64,000 bases of DNA from Phymorhynchus buccinoides (Eukaryota; Mollusca; Gastropoda; Neogastropoda; Raphitomidae): contig CM065706.1 in the NCBI GenBank assembly GCA_017654935.2, positions 13,406,174-13,470,173 on the forward strand. Direction: 5' to 3'. Below, in pieces: positions 1-11,919 of this stretch; position 1 is the stretch's first letter; every line of letters starts with the position of its first letter. The notes under the pieces were generated by a model. The model did no database searches. It was not told where the DNA came from and was given only the letters and a program-made list of their open reading frames with translations. The position numbers were made by a program, and so were the translations under genes.

Positions 1-746
1 AAATGATAAAAAATAAATTGAAAGTCACGTGGAGCTAAGTGAAATCCGAAGAATAGGTGGTTCAAACATTGTTTACCTTACTCTCCTTGGAAGGTCACAG
101 CGACCTTGACGGCGTGCAGGCACTAGCGTTTTCATGCAAAAGTAGAATCATGTACGGAATTTTGTTGCAAGCTTTTTCAATAGAAGATGCATACGCATTA
201 TCTTTACTATTCTACCCAAAGAATTGTCACTCAACTTACTTCTTTCTATCACTAGTATCAGTGTCAAATGTGCATCTTTATTAGTCAGTTTCTTTCTTTA
301 AAAAATCTACGTTGTGCGCGTTCAGGAGTGAAAAAAAAAGTGAACTAGAGGGTGACATTTTTGGAAGCTGTGTTTTCCAAGATTGAAAACGTCAACACAT
401 TTGCAAATTGTGCAATAAGAAGTACACAGTCGGCCATAAATATGTCAAATCGGAATGAATTTCATATAATAGTTCCTAAGTTTCATCTCTATAAAGTGAA
501 TGAGTCAGTTCAAGAATCTACGACTTTTTATTTATCACAAGCGCCTACATCGTAGATTCAATGACGTCATACACTCACGTAGGACAAGACATCACAATGA
601 TAGTGTGCAAACAACGAAGTTTTCTTTGGTGTCACCATTATCATGACTTGTATGTTTTATATATTACACATGGCAGGACCGTTGACAAACTTTACTGAAC
701 AACCCACATAGTTCATTACTTGTGCATGTATCAATATACACGATGC

Positions 747-806
<60 letters not shown>

Positions 807-1079
807 ACACTGACACACAGACTGACAAAGACATAAACACACTACTGCAGACATGTACTGCAGAGATCGAGACAGACAGGTAGATATTAATCAACCAATC
901 AATAAATCAATCTGTTTATTCTCCTTTTCAAGAAAATATTTTGTGTAACGATAACACTACAAATAAACAAAAGCAAGAAACATGTATATGATTATGAATG
1001 ATCAAATGTAAAATATCAACATTTAATGATAACTATGAAAAACACTGCACATCAGAAAAATCGTCCCCCCCCCCCCCCC

Positions 1080-1577
1080 GTGGGGATGCTGGGTTGTCTT
1101 TTGTATAAATAGTTCCCCCACTTTGTAGAAGTTCTGTGCTTGTAACTTCCTCTAATCTGTCACTCTCTTTGACTCTGCCTTTTCCCCTTGCTTGCTGTCA
1201 TCTACTATCTTTCTGCCTTTCCGACCCATTCTCCTGCCTTTTTTCAAGAAACACTTTCAAAAAGATTTCCTCCAGCCGAAGACGGACATGCTGGTTCTAA
1301 TTATTTCTTACTTAGGCGCATAACGGCAGCATGACGCATCTGCACTCATAATTGTTATGAAACATATGGTAATGCTTTCTTATTATAAGTTTGCCTCCCA
1401 GGCACAGTAATCTCTTTGACCTTACCTGGCCTCTGCTGTCAAATCAATTTGGCTCTTTGACCTTACCTGGCCACTGTATATAGAGCTGTCAAATGAATTT
1501 GACTACTGAATTACACAGTTTTAGGGAGACTAGCATCATGATATGTGTCTGAGCGATCGAAGAAGAAGAAGAAGAAG
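1080..1577 (+). mobile_element. GAA-tailed interspersed retroposon, copy 1 (with internal insertion)
   Basis: The element starts after a C run with a GTGGGGAT motif, carries the block TATAAATAGTTCCCCCA and a C/T-rich middle, and ends with CTGAGCGATCGAAGAAG followed by (GAA)n. The same module occurs at 28889-29216, 33211-33585, 48262-48602 (plus) and, inverted, at 17862-18403, 42466-42797, 47888-48176 and 61811-62212. In this copy about 150 bases of unrelated sequence lie between the GCATGACGCATCTGC block and the terminal block. The simple-repeat tail suggests a SINE or LINE 3' end moved by retrotransposition. No coding capacity is visible. Confidence 0.7.
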
Positions 1578-1677
1578 CAAAATTGTTGAAATATTTACGG
1601 ATGAGAAAATAAACCTGTACAACTACAACTACAAAATAACCATTAAGATTATTATATCCACACAACAAAAAAGCTGG

Positions 1678-1862
1678 TACTGTGGAACCTCCCTTATAAG
1701 ACCTTCACAAATCATCCAAAATGAGGTCTTATAAGGGAGGGATCTTATAAGGGAGGAATTTTAATACTTACAAAGAAGGGCAACGTCTCAGAGAAGTACA
1801 GTAGGTCTTATGTGGGAGGGAGGCTTATAATGGGAGGTCTTAATAGGGAGTTTCCATTGTAC
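1678..1862. mobile_element. Palindromic MITE, GTGGAACCTCCC family
   Basis: The element begins with GTGGAACCTCCCTTATAAGA and ends with the inverted form of that end (shortened here, GGGAGTTTCCATTGTA). The interior repeats the phrases AGGTCTTATAAGGGAGG and TACTTACAAAGAAGGGCA. The same element recurs at 14696-14873, 15297-15506, 16750-16934, 46670-47160 and 47362-47628. Terminal inverted repeats, small size and no ORF fit a non-autonomous DNA transposon. TA-rich flanks would suit a Tc1/mariner-like source, which is inference. Confidence 0.65.
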
Positions 1863-2644
1863 ATCTGTCAGAAATTGCAAAAAAGCATAGCATCTATTAC
1901 CAGAAAAACATTTGAAAGGGCAGCAAAGGAAAAGAGAACCTTACTATGATGTTATACATTCCATAGACACGCACACACACATTACAATAAAAACAAAACA
2001 GTCGGTCCCCAAAGACAGGTTTCTGTATCGTTTTCAAGTTGCTCAAAATCAACTAAACACACTTTAAAAAAAAAGTTTATCTAGCTCATAATTATGGTCT
2101 TCTCTGTAAACAATGATAGATTCACACTGAGGGTAAAACTGTGTTTTTCTTGCTGCAATTTAGCTAACTCCAAATCATGTTTTCAACAACAATAATGAAT
2201 GGAATATTTTAATACCTAGCATAGTATCAAACAAATCAACAATTCTTCGGTTACATGCATGTATATATATGTTAATATTACTCTGCCTCAGAATCAAGGA
2301 AGTTCAAGTATGTTTAGAAAATATTTACATGCTACGAAATGCAAAATAGGAATTGAAATAAAAGATAACTATACAAATGTGATAATGCAAGCTAAAATGT
2401 ACACAAACACAGCCCGCTAGCCAATGCGCCCGTGGCATGGAGATTTTCATTACTCTCGTCATGCTAAATGAGTTAAATCCATGAATAATTATCATTATTC
2501 CATGAGCTGATTTTCTTCAAATTTCGCCTTGGATTGGGTAATGGACAGAGTTTGGATTAATTTAGGGGTAACTTTTCATGTTACGTCGGAAAGAAGGAAC
2601 AATTAAAATAATCATGAAGGGAAAAAAGCACTTATTTAAAGCCT

Positions 2645-2880
2645 TCTTTAACACCACCAACGTCGCATTTATGCACAATGGTTTGACATGTCACTAAAAG
2701 GCATCAAAGCAGGGACTGTTATTAAAAGACCCTATTTTCTCAATTTTGGGAGGTAAAAATAGGCCTAATGTTATGCATGTCACAGAAATATTCACAATAT
2801 TGCTGACAATTTTTTTCCTCTACCCAGTTAAGTTTAATGGTATTTTGGGGCTGAAAAATGGCTGGCGGCGAAAGGGTTAA
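2645..2880. repeat. Interspersed repeat, CCCTTTCACCGCCA family
   Basis: A block of about 240 bases with the phrases CATGTCACTAAAAGGCAT, AGACCCTATTTTCTCAATTT and GGCCTAATGTTATGCATGTC ends in GGCGGCGAAAGGGTTAA. Related copies lie at about 25243-25490, 30155-30605 (two copies head to head) and 50958-51205. It has no coding potential. The class is not recognised. Confidence 0.6.
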
Positions 2881-3304
2881 AACCATTTTAAAAGGGCACC
2901 ATTTTAAAGGTCCATGATTTTTGCTGCAAAATCATTACTGAAAGAATACATGTGGTTATATTGTTTGCTATGTACTTACACAACTGTATTGTGGGGGTTT
3001 AAACTCAAGTTACAAATCATTCCAGTGATTAAAATAGCCCAAAGGAGACATATTCTAACCCAACCCCTTACCCTTTCCAAGGTTAAACATTTGAAGGAAA
3101 TCAACACATGGAATGATGGTAATTGTTAATTAAAGGCATAACAACCGATCCCAAGGATCGGGTCTCGCTAATCAGAAACGTGCTGTCTCGCAGTGGCTCG
3201 CACAACAGGGAAAAAAGAAGGGTTCAAGTGTTGCCATCGTGAGCAACGAGGCAAATGAGGCCGAGCAGCTGCGCCAGAGTGTTTATGTATGCCGGCTGTG
3301 GCTT

Positions 3305-3607
3305 TAAAGGGGCACACTGACGGACGAGCTTTTTAAAAAAAAACACGTCGAGATCACCAGGAAAACACCCTTTACAGAGATTGCAACACTCACTTTGCTC
3401 TGGTTTCCTATAAATCAAACCTTCATCCTTGGCGGAGGTGCTGGAACTTCCATAGTGGAAGTCAAATTCTTTCACCCAAATAGAAGGCGTGTTCCGTCTC
3501 TTTTCTAATGGCCGCCAAACCGAAGCAAAGTGAGTGTTCAGATCCTTGAAAAGGCTGTCTTTCTGGTGATCTTGACGTGTTTCTTGCAAAAACTCATCTG
3601 TCAGGGT
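3305..3607. repeat. Interspersed repeat, GGGGCACCCTGACGGA family
   Basis: This block contains the phrases CACGTCGAGATCACCAGGAA and TTTGCTCTGGTTTCCTA and an inner CCTTGGCGGAGGTGCTGGA segment. Copies lie at about 9011-9215 and 45036-45195 (same orientation) and at 10925-11107 and 45430-45587 (opposite orientation). No ORF is conserved among copies. The transposon class cannot be determined from sequence alone. Confidence 0.6.
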
Positions 3608-4064
3608 CCATCTGACCTATAAGGATTTAACCTTTAATGCATAAGAGCTTCAGATTGTTTTCAAACTTCATTGGTCACATGACCCCTTACTACAGAAATG
3701 ATGAGTCAATTTTCAAAAGAATGGGCCAATGTGTCACTGTAGTATAAAACTTAAATTTCGTTGCAGACTTCATGAGTCAGATGACCCCCTAGCTGCACAT
3801 AATAAGGAGTCAAGTCACTATCAATACGAGTCAATGACCCAGGCCCGCTGACAATCTGAAGCTCTGAAGTATTGTTACAATAAAACAGTGATGTCTTATG
3901 GCCCAAGTGTTCTCCCCTATCAAGCTAACTATCCCACTGAGATTTAGGGTAGGTGGACTTTGTCCATTTGATTTCTGCAGGAGCTGGAATATTTTTTCCC
4001 ACTGATTTTCTTGGTTCTGTAGCTGGACAGTGTGATACTTCGTGCTTGACTGAAAAAAAAAGTC

Positions 4065-6023
4065 ACCAGATTGAAGTGAAAGCGCTCCTTCAGTCAGAAA
4101 CTAAGTCACATTTGAACTGAAAGCGCTCCTTCAGATGTCACACTTGAACTGAAAGCACTCCTTAAGTCATAAACTAAGTCACACTTGAACTGAAAGCACT
4201 CCTTCAGTCAGAAACTAAGTCACACTTGAACTGAAAGCGCTCCTTCAGTCATAAACTAAGTCACACTTGAACTGAAAGCGCTCCTTCAGTCATAAACTAA
4301 GTCACACTTGAACTGAAAGCGCTCCTTCAGTCATAAACTAAGTCACACTTGAACTGAAAGCGCTCCTTCAGTCAGAAACTAAGTCACACTTGAACTGAAA
4401 GCGCTCCTTCAGTCATAAACTAAGTCACACTTGAACTGAAAGCACTCCTTCAGTCAGAAACTAAGTCACACTTGAACTGAAAGCGCTCCTTCAGTCATAA
4501 ACTAAGTCACACTTGAACTGAAAGCGCTCCTTCAGTCAGAAACTAAGTCACACTTGAACTGAAAGCGCTCCTTCAGTCAGAAACTAAGTCACACTTGAAC
4601 TGAAAGCGCTCCTTCAGTCAGAAACTAAGTCACACTTGAACTGAAAGCGCTCCTTCAGTCATAAACTAAGTCACACTTGAACTGAAAGCGCTCCTTCAGT
4701 CATAAAGTAAGTCACACTTGAACTGAAAGCGCTCCTTCAGTCATAAACTAAGTCACACTTGAACTGAAAGCGCTCCTTAAGTCATAAACTAAGTCACACT
4801 TGAACTGAAAGCGCTCCTTCAGTCATAAAGTAAGTCACACTTGAACTGAAAGCGCTCCTTCAGTCATAAAGTAAGTCACACTTGAACTGAAAGCGCTCCT
4901 TCAGTCATAAACTAAGTCACACTTGAACTGAAAGCGCTCCTTCAGTCAGAAACTAAGTCACACTTGAACTGAAAGCACTCCTTCAGTCAGAAACTAAGTC
5001 ACACTTGAACTGAAAGCGCTCCTTCAGTCAGAAACTAAGTCACACTTGAACTGAAAGCGCTCCTTCAGTCATAAACTAAGTCACACTTGAACTGAAAGCG
5101 CTCCTTCAGTCATAAACTAAGTCACACTTGAACTGAAAGCGCTCCTTCAGTCATAAAGTAAGTCACACTTGAACTGAAAGCGCTCCTTCAGTCATAAAGT
5201 AAGTCACACTTGAACTGAAAGCGCTCCTTCAGTCATAAACTAAGTCACACTTGAACTGAAAGCGCTCCTTCAGTCATAAACTAAGTCACACTTGAACTGA
5301 AAGCACTCCTTCAGTCAGAAACTAAGTCACACTTGAACTGAAAGCGCTCCTTCAGTCATAAAGTAAGTCACACTTGAACTGAAAGCGCTCCTTCAGTCAG
5401 AAACTAAGTCACACTTGAACTGAAAGCACTCCTTCAGTCAGAAACTAAGTCACACTTGAACTGAAAGCACTCCTTCAGTCATAAACTAAGTCACACTTGA
5501 ACTGAAAGCGCTCCTTCAGTCATAAACTAAGTCACACTTGAACTGAAAGCGCTCCTTCAGTCATAAACTAAGTCACACTTGAACTGAAAGCGCTCCTTCA
5601 GTCAGAAACTAAGTCACACTTGAACTGAAAGCACTCCTTCAGTCATAAACTAAGTCACACTTGAACTGAAAGCGCCCCTTCAGTCTTAAACTAAGTCACA
5701 CTTGAACTGAAAGCGCTCCTTCAGTCATAAAGTAAGTCACACTTGAACTGAAAGCGCTCCTTCAGTCAGAAACTAAGTCACACTTGAACTGAAAGTGCTC
5801 CTTCAGTCAGAAACTAAGCCACACTTGAACTGAAAGCGCTCCTTCAGTCAGAAACTAAGTCACACTTGAACTGAAAGCGCTCCTTCAGTCAGAAACTAAG
5901 TCACACTTGAACCAAAAGCGCTCCTTCAGTCAGAAACTAAGTCACACTTGAACGGAAAGTGCTCCTTCATTCAGAAACTAAGTCACAATTGAACTGAAAG
6001 CAGTCCTTCAGTCAGAAACTAAG
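4065..6023. repeat. 41-bp tandem satellite (about 47 copies)
   Basis: The unit runs AAGTCACACTTGAACTGAAA then GCGCTCCTTCAGTCATAAAC plus T, 41 bp in all. Units differ mainly at a few sites (GCG/GCA in the core, CAT/CAG before AAAC, AAACT/AAAGT). The edge units are more diverged than the centre, as expected for an array homogenised by unequal exchange. It directly abuts, and supplies, the stop codon of the TRIM-like gene on the minus strand, so it would be the start of that gene's 3' UTR if transcribed. Confidence 0.95.
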
Positions 6024-7826
6024 TCACACCATTTTGAGGTCCACCATCACCACCTTCCCTCCATCACAACCAATCCATAAATGCTGGTCAAAGTCTGTAG
6101 CCAGACGCTGCGGTTTGTACAAGTCCACAGGTCCTGTGTTGAGGTATCCCACCAACATCCCTCCATCTATGTGGTCAACAATGTGGACCCTCACGTGACC
6201 GTCAAATATGACCAGCAGCTGTTCTTGACCACCAACTTCGCAGAAGCAGACACTCCTCGGAAAGTCATTTTTTAGAGGTGAGACGTAGGATGAAAATGAT
6301 TTTGAAATTGATTCGGTATCTTTTGTGCAAACATGCACTGCATAACTGTCTTTAACCTTAGCGACAAAAGTCACATATTCACCGTTGGAAGACACGTGCA
6401 TTGGAAGATAATAGCCAGACAGCACGCTGCACACAGGTTCTCTACTTTTAGTGAACAACTTTCCTATCCCTAATTTCACATCATCTATCTGGTTTAGATT
6501 GTTAGTCTGAAAAACTCTCAGATAAATCCTATCATTGCTTGCAGAAGGAACCAGAGAACCCACAGGGCATCCACTAGTGAAGTCCTTCACCTCCCCGTTA
6601 TCTTTGATGATTTGCATCTTTTCACTATTGAAAGACCATAACAGAACATTGTTATTCTGAGGAACAAGGCCAGAGCATATTTTGACAGTGTTCACAGTGG
6701 TGACAACCTGGCCATTGGCATCAAACAATTTCATCATCAGAGCAGAATCACGAGTCGACCGATATGCTACCCACAGTCGGTTCTGAGTGATGGGACACAT
6801 GGCCACAATGATGGACTGTGGGTTTTTGGAATAGACAAACTGCCTTGGTTCCTTCTTTTGTTTGGCAGCCTGAGAACCATTAACAGGCAAACCAGCAGAG
6901 CCTGCAGCAGAATCTGACTGTCGCTGAAAGGCCTCTGGCTGAACTGGCTCCAAAACGCCAACAAATTCACGCAGCTGCACCTGGTTGACGGCAGAGCTGT
7001 TGTTTCTGACACGCAGCTTCGGAATGTCCTTTGTCAGCTCCTTCTCAATCCGTTTGAAATCCGTGCCCTTCAACAGACTGTCATTCACCTGAGCTTCCAC
7101 GGCCACAAGGTCAGCCTCCTTGCCGTCTTTCAACACGCGCATCACGTAATCCTGCTGGGCTTGTAGGGAAGTATCCCTGCTCTGCAGCTGCTCCACCTGA
7201 TCTTGAAGAGCCTGATCCAGCTCGCTGGTGGACGTCTGGATGCTTGTGGCTGCCTCGTCCAGAGACTGGTTCACCCACTGGTGCAGCACATCCGCTTTCC
7301 CTTTGCAGTCCTGCAGCGTTTCTTGCTGCTGGCATTGCAACTTGTCACGCCGGTCGCTGAAAGCGTGGATCAGATGATTGATCTGTTGACGCTGCTGCAT
7401 CACGGCAGCCATCATGTCCTGAAGGCTGGTCCTGGCCTTGGCACGGATGTCGGTGAGGTCCTGGGTGGGGTGCCCATCATGCTGGGTCAGCTTGCACTGG
7501 ATGCAGATGTCCCTCTCGCACTGCTCGCAATGAAGCAGCAGCTGCTGGCTGGGGTGTTTGGGACACAACTCTACTCCCTGCTCCTCCTTCACAGATGCAG
7601 CCCCTCCCTGCCCACACCCAACTTCCTCGTCCTGGCCCAGAGACACCATTGTATGGCCTTGACAACTTTTGATCGCATCGTGAGATCTTCGGCAAGGGAG
7701 GCAAAACTTTTGCTGGCACTGGAGGCAGGTGTGAGTGGCGTCCTTGTCCTCCGTACACACCTCACACAGTCGGCGCTGAGGGGAAGAGGCGGCGTAACTC
7801 AGGTCTTCTTCGATGTAAAAATTGGT
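6024..7826 (-). CDS. TRIM-like gene, exon 2 (B-boxes, coiled coil, C-terminal domain)
   Basis: The acceptor reads TTTGTTGCAG/ACCAATTT at 7827-7826 and the frame stays open for 600 codons. It starts TNFYIEEDLSY, enters B-box 1 at CEVC and B-box 2 at CPKH, and ends VVMVDLKMV before a TGA at 6026-6024. The coiled-coil segment is rich in Q, D and L. The last third contains the phrases LWVAYRSTRD and HLWIGCDGGKVVMVD, reminiscent of propeller blades, but I see no canonical NHL or SPRY signature. Confidence 0.9.
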   Translation of the reverse strand, partial: TNFYIEEDLSYAASSPQRRLCEVCTEDKDATHTCLQCQQKFCLPCRRSHDAIKSCQGHTMVSLGQDEEVGCGQGGAASVKEEQGVELCPKHPSQQLLLHCEQCERDICIQCKLTQHDGHPTQDLTDIRAKARTSLQDMMAAVMQQRQQINHLIHAFSDRRDKLQCQQQETLQDCKGKADVLHQWVNQSLDEAATSIQTSTSELDQALQDQVEQLQSRDTSLQAQQDYVMRVLKDGKEADLVAVEAQVNDSLLKGTDFKRIEKELTKDIPKLRVRNNSSAVNQVQLREFVGVLEPVQPEAFQRQSDSAAGSAGLPVNGSQAAKQKKEPRQFVYSKNPQSIIVAMCPITQNRLWVAYRSTRDSALMMKLFDANGQVVTTVNTVKICSGLVPQNNNVLLWSFNSEKMQIIKDNGEVKDFTSGCPVGSLVPSASNDRIYLRVFQTNNLNQIDDVKLGIGKLFTKSREPVCSVLSGYYLPMHVSSNGEYVTFVAKVKDSYAVHVCTKDTESISKSFSSYVSPLKNDFPRSVCFCEVGGQEQLLVIFDGHVRVHIVDHIDGGMLVGYLNTGPVDLYKPQRLATDFDQHLWIGCDGGKVVMVDLKMV

Positions 7827-10800
7827 CTGCAACAAACAGAACACAAACACATTATACTATAGAACTATAATATGTATGGCTAAAAACAAAATACTGAATA
7901 TCACTGGGTGAAAACCAGAAGGTACAAAGCAGGTTGTATATTAATAAATGATAGGAAAATTCAACCGTATTACACCTTGACCGAAAATATATCCAAGTTT
8001 GATGATATGATGGGACTGCCAAAAAGCTTGACAGCTTATTTAGTCCCTACCCTACTACTAGGTTCACCGTTGATACTGATAGTGTGATCTTATGGATTTC
8101 ACACGACAAATTATTTTTTTAATTGAAATTCATAATTCTCAAAAACACAAAAAAGCCCCCCCCCCCTCCCCTCAAATCTTTGCATAATTTTTTTTTAACA
8201 CTGAGACTGTGAGAGTGAGAAGCAACACTGATTCTGCCACTCTTGGGAAAGGGATAAAGTAAGGATCAGCCTAGGATTATTGTCATAAAAGTGACAGCAG
8301 ACTTTGAGATTGAGGGTCGTAAACATGAGGACGGTGTCTAAAGTAGAACTATGCTGGAATCCAGGGTCCACCTTGTCTCAGACAAGGTACAGGGGCAGCA
8401 TCACTGCTAGGTGAGGGGGCAGTGTGGGGGGTGAGGATGGAACAATGCCCCCCACCCTCTTGAAAATGAAATTGAAAAACAAAAGTAAAGTTTTACGTCA
8501 TCTCGGCCAAAGCCACATGGGGAAATTACTGTAGTGTAACTTTTAGTTATTGAAAATTGAATGAAAAAAAAATTCAAAGGGATTAAAAAGGCTCTCCCTG
8601 CCTGAAGCAATGCACATGTGAAAAGTATTAGTAATAGTATGCATGCAAACACACACACGCAAGCATGCGCGCGCTAACACACACATGCATGCACACACAC
8701 TTGCATGGCCTGCTTTACAATTTTTGAATTGCAATACATATACGCCTACAACACAATTCTTCTAGCACCATGGGGCGAATATATTCCCCCAAAACATTAC
8801 TCTACACTCCCACTAAATGCAGAGACATTCACTGCCAAGCACCCTGCCATGTGTTTTTTATCTATAGCTTTTAATGTCACTGTTTCTACCATTTAAAGAA
8901 ATGCATGCACACTCCCAAACAAATAGTCACTTCCCTCTTGTCTGTCGAGATGCAACGGACAACCAAGAACGTCAAAAAATAATGGCGCTAGAACTTAGAA
9001 GAGTTGGAAAGGGGCACCCTGACGGATGAGTTTTTGTAACACGTCGAGATCACCAGGAAAACACCCTTTACAAAGATTGCAACACTCACTTTGCTCTGGT
9101 TTCCTAGAAATCAAACCGTCAAATCTCCTCCTTGGCGGAGGTGCTGGAAGTCAAATTCTTTCACCCCAAAAGAAGGTGTGTGCTGTCTCTTTTCTAATGG
9201 CCGCCAAATCGTTTGGAAGACATTTTCGCAATACAAGCCTTTTTTTTGAATTTTTTTTTTATATACAGTTTATAAACTAAAGGAGTTTCGCTCACAACAA
9301 AGGAAATAGCTCATTTTTTTGTTGGACTGTACTAGAAAACAAGGGCATCGCCGAGCGGCAGATATGTCATTTGCCGGCTACGCCCTGTACCTGCCCCGCC
9401 CTGTACCTCGCTTGCTCCTCACATCTTAGGCCCCTGTCCTCCTTTGGGTGATACACCTAAACACCCTTGACTGGGTGCAAATCCTTTTCCAGGATGCACA
9501 CCCTTCATTGGTGGGGTGTACACCCTTAACACTGAGACATGTCTTCCGCTCTGCAACTTTTAAGCCCTATGTGACACATTTTGTGCTACAATGTCTTTTA
9601 CTTTTAGTATTTAGACCCCCTCATTTACTGGGATGCACACCCTTAATTAGTTTGGGGTGTACACCCTTAATCAATGGGGTGTACACCCTTAACTCGGAGA
9701 CATGTCTGCCGCTCGGCGACATTGAAATCCCACGTGGCATAATTTGTACTGCGTGTCTTCTATTCTTCTTTTTACACACCCACACAAAATTTGGAGTGAT
9801 TCTATACAGTATTTCATGATATAGGAGGGTGAAGAAAAACGGAAACATGTCTGCCGCTCAGTGACATTGTATTTCTGAGGGATAATATATGTACGAATGT
9901 GTTACGCTCTTAGTCTCACATCATCACACAAAATATGAAGGGATTCTGTCTTCTAGTTCACGAGATACAGCTTGGACAAGAAATATATATAGCACAAAGG
10001 AAATTTCGGTTTTCAAGGTCACACGTCAAGGTCAAGGTCAGCATGGCGATAATTTATGCTTGGATGTTTTCTACTCTAGGCTATACAGTACCACATATAA
10101 TCTGAAGCGCTTCTGTCAAGTAAACATGTGGAAAATATGGCTTAAAACTCAATTTTTAGACCCCTACCACTTTCAAGGCCTACCGATCTCCCTGACCTTG
10201 ACCGGTATGCGATCATCAGAACGGCCATACGCCAAAGTACCTACATGCCAAGTTTGAAGTCGCTACGTCGAGAGATCAAATACCATAATCTTCAAAAATT
10301 CCTTCTTTCCACGGACCACACCTGAGTGGAACAGCTTGCCAGACAATAGTTACCATGTCATCGGCCAGCCTGTTCAGGAGGGCTGTGTCTGATCGCAGGC
10401 ACAGCAATCAACCAACACACTGAACTTAAGGTGGGGGCCCCAGTTACCATACTAGATGGTGCTGGGGGTCGGCTAGTCCAGCTGTTCATCAGTTGGATAA
10501 AAAGCAAATCATGTAGCCTGCCGATAAATAACCCCCCAAATTTAATTTAATTTTTTTTCTTTCTAGTTTCTGTGTAGATTATAGTGCTCTCCCCAGTTTT
10601 TCCCCTGCTGGCGTTTATATCCAAGCTGGATTCTGCCAGCGTCTACCCATCAAGATCAAGACGACCAATGGTGTGGAAGTTACAGCCTCTTAAAGATTTT
10701 CGGTTTTCAAGGTCATACGCCAAGGTCAAGGTCACGACGGCCATAAGTTATGCGCGGATGCCTTCCTCTCATGGTGACACACCACCACACAAAATTTGAA

Positions 10801-11372
10801 GCGATTCTGTCAAGCGGTTCGGGAGATATCCTTGGGAGAGACAGAACAAGAAAAGAAGAAAAAAGAAACACACACGATCGTAGATCGGCAAAGGACAAAA
10901 AGTAAACGTTTCAACCACGATGAGTGTCCTCCACCCACCCCATCCAAAATGGCTACTCCCTCCGGCATCAGTCTCCGCCAAGGAAGAATCGCCGTTTTGA
11001 CGGTTTAATTTCTAGGAAACCAGAGCAAAGTGTTCCGATCCTTGAAGAGGCTGTCTTCCTGGTGATCTCGACGTGTTTCTTGCAAAAACTCATCCGTCAG
11101 GGTCCACCATTAACATTTTATAAAATTCAGTTCACCTGTAAAGCCCTGACGCCCCCAGGCGGCAACACCACAAGTGTACGGCAGGAGGGGCAGGCAAAGG
11201 ATGGAGAAGATCCCACCATGCCTTGAAGACAGCTCTGGCAGAACGTGTGGAAACACGGCAGAAGCTTGGGTCGACGGTATTTCTCCAGACATATCGCACA
11301 CATCAGCTTATTATTCTCCTCGTCGTCTGCTGCTGGTGGTGTCACGCCACTGCCAACGCCTCCTGTCGCCAT
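6024..11372 (-). CDS. TRIM-family RING/B-box E3 ubiquitin ligase (two exons)
   Basis: The coding exons are 11372-11136 (79 codons) and 7826-6024 (600 codons plus stop), giving a 679-residue protein with a phase-0 intron of 3.3 kb. Order of domains: a C3HC4 RING (C25, C28, C40, H42, C45, C48, C61, C64), B-box 1 (C100, C103, C113, C116, C121, C124, H128, H137), B-box 2 (C167, H170, C179, C182, C187, C190, H195, H198), a coiled coil over about 205-330, then a C-terminal half (about 410-679) of short beta-rich repeats like a degenerate propeller. This is the tripartite motif architecture; family members transfer ubiquitin from an E2 to substrates chosen by the C-terminal domain. Molluscs have expanded sets of such genes, several linked to innate responses, but the substrate here is unknown. 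The stop codon lies at the edge of the 41-bp satellite, so the native C-terminus may have been altered by the array. The start ATG at 11372 sits just upstream of the RING and has no competing in-frame ATG before it in the region seen. Confidence 0.88.
7827..11135 (-). other. Intron of the TRIM-like gene, filled with repeats
   Basis: The 3.3-kb intron runs from a GTGAAC donor to a TTGCAG acceptor. It contains a C run near 8157-8170, (CA)n-like sequence near 8647-8700, a copy of the GGGGCACCCTGACGGA family (9011-9215), sequence with a recurring GGTGTACACCCTTAA phrase (about 9440-9830), blocks with the phrase TTTTCAAGGTCA and AAGGTCAAGGTCA (about 10000-10280 and 10690-10830), a LINE relic (about 10280-10400) and an inverted copy of the same GGGGCACC family just inside the donor (10925-11107). 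No other exon is apparent. Confidence 0.7.
10280..10400 (+). mobile_element. LINE relic, C-terminal end of a reverse transcriptase ORF
   Basis: One frame reads FFPRTTPEWNSLPDN, the signature that closes the reverse-transcriptase ORF of CR1/Jockey-type LINEs. It is followed closely by a stop codon. Upstream the similarity fades, so only a 5'-truncated stub is present. Confidence 0.6.
11136..11372 (-). CDS. TRIM-like gene, exon 1 (RING finger)
   Basis: ATG at 11372 in an AAGATGGCG context opens a 79-codon exon that ends RALQ at a CTTTACAG/GTGAAC donor. It encodes a glycine-rich N-terminus, then CAICLEKY, LPCFHTFCQSC and ACPSC, a complete C3HC4 zinc-binding set. Ending the first coding exon soon after the RING in phase 0 gives seamless continuation into the B-box exon at 7826. 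Confidence 0.88.
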
Positions 11373-11853
11373 CTTGATTCTTTTTTGGAGAAGAAACACT
11401 TCAACAGAACCATCAAAAAGATGATGGTGGTTGTCTACTGCAAGAAGAAGAAACAGCCAGTGATTTCAAGACTAGAATCCCAGCTAGATTAGCTGCACCT
11501 GTGCAATGTTTGCCATCTTCAAGCTCACCAGCTAAACTGGTTTTGACTGGTTAACATCTGAAAATAGAATCTACGGAATTTTCAACGAACTTAGGCCTAT
11601 TAGTAATAAACCAAAAATATAACATGGGATTTTCCTCCCGGAAGTTTAGTTTCGGTTTTGAAGCGTAAGAGATAGAACAAGGGAAGCTACTACGGCCAGC
11701 GTTTTGTGAAAGGCAGTGGCTATTTGACCTCATGTGGCTAATAGAACCCAGGCTATTTGACCTCACTTCTGGTTAGACCTGCGATTGACGTCATCAAAAA
11801 TTGTTACCCTCTTGAAAGGAAATAACTATAGTGCTATTGTCCTCATTTCCCAG

Positions 11854-11919
<66 letters not shown>

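Larger units (their letters stand above)
1..4064. other. Intergenic repeat-rich DNA, no gene recognised
   Basis: No open frame here looks like a conserved protein, and those present are short and low in complexity. The stretch holds a (GA)n tract at about 751-802, a GAA-tailed retroposon (1080-1577), a palindromic MITE (1678-1862), a copy of the interspersed family bounded by a CCCTTTCACCGCCA-like motif (about 2645-2880, plus strand ending in a GGCGGCGAAAGGGTTAA motif), and a copy of the GGGGCACCCTGACGGA family (about 3305-3607). The first 700 bases and 1900-2640 show nothing I can assign. Confidence 0.6.

Noticed and set aside
4065..6030. CRISPR array
   Set aside because: The 41-bp units are contiguous with no unique spacers, and the host is an animal; it is a satellite.
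7203..7862. A 219-residue plus-strand open frame opposite the TRIM exon
   Set aside because: It is the antisense shadow of exon 2. Its translation has no domain, whereas the minus strand has B-boxes and coiled coil with correct splice sites.
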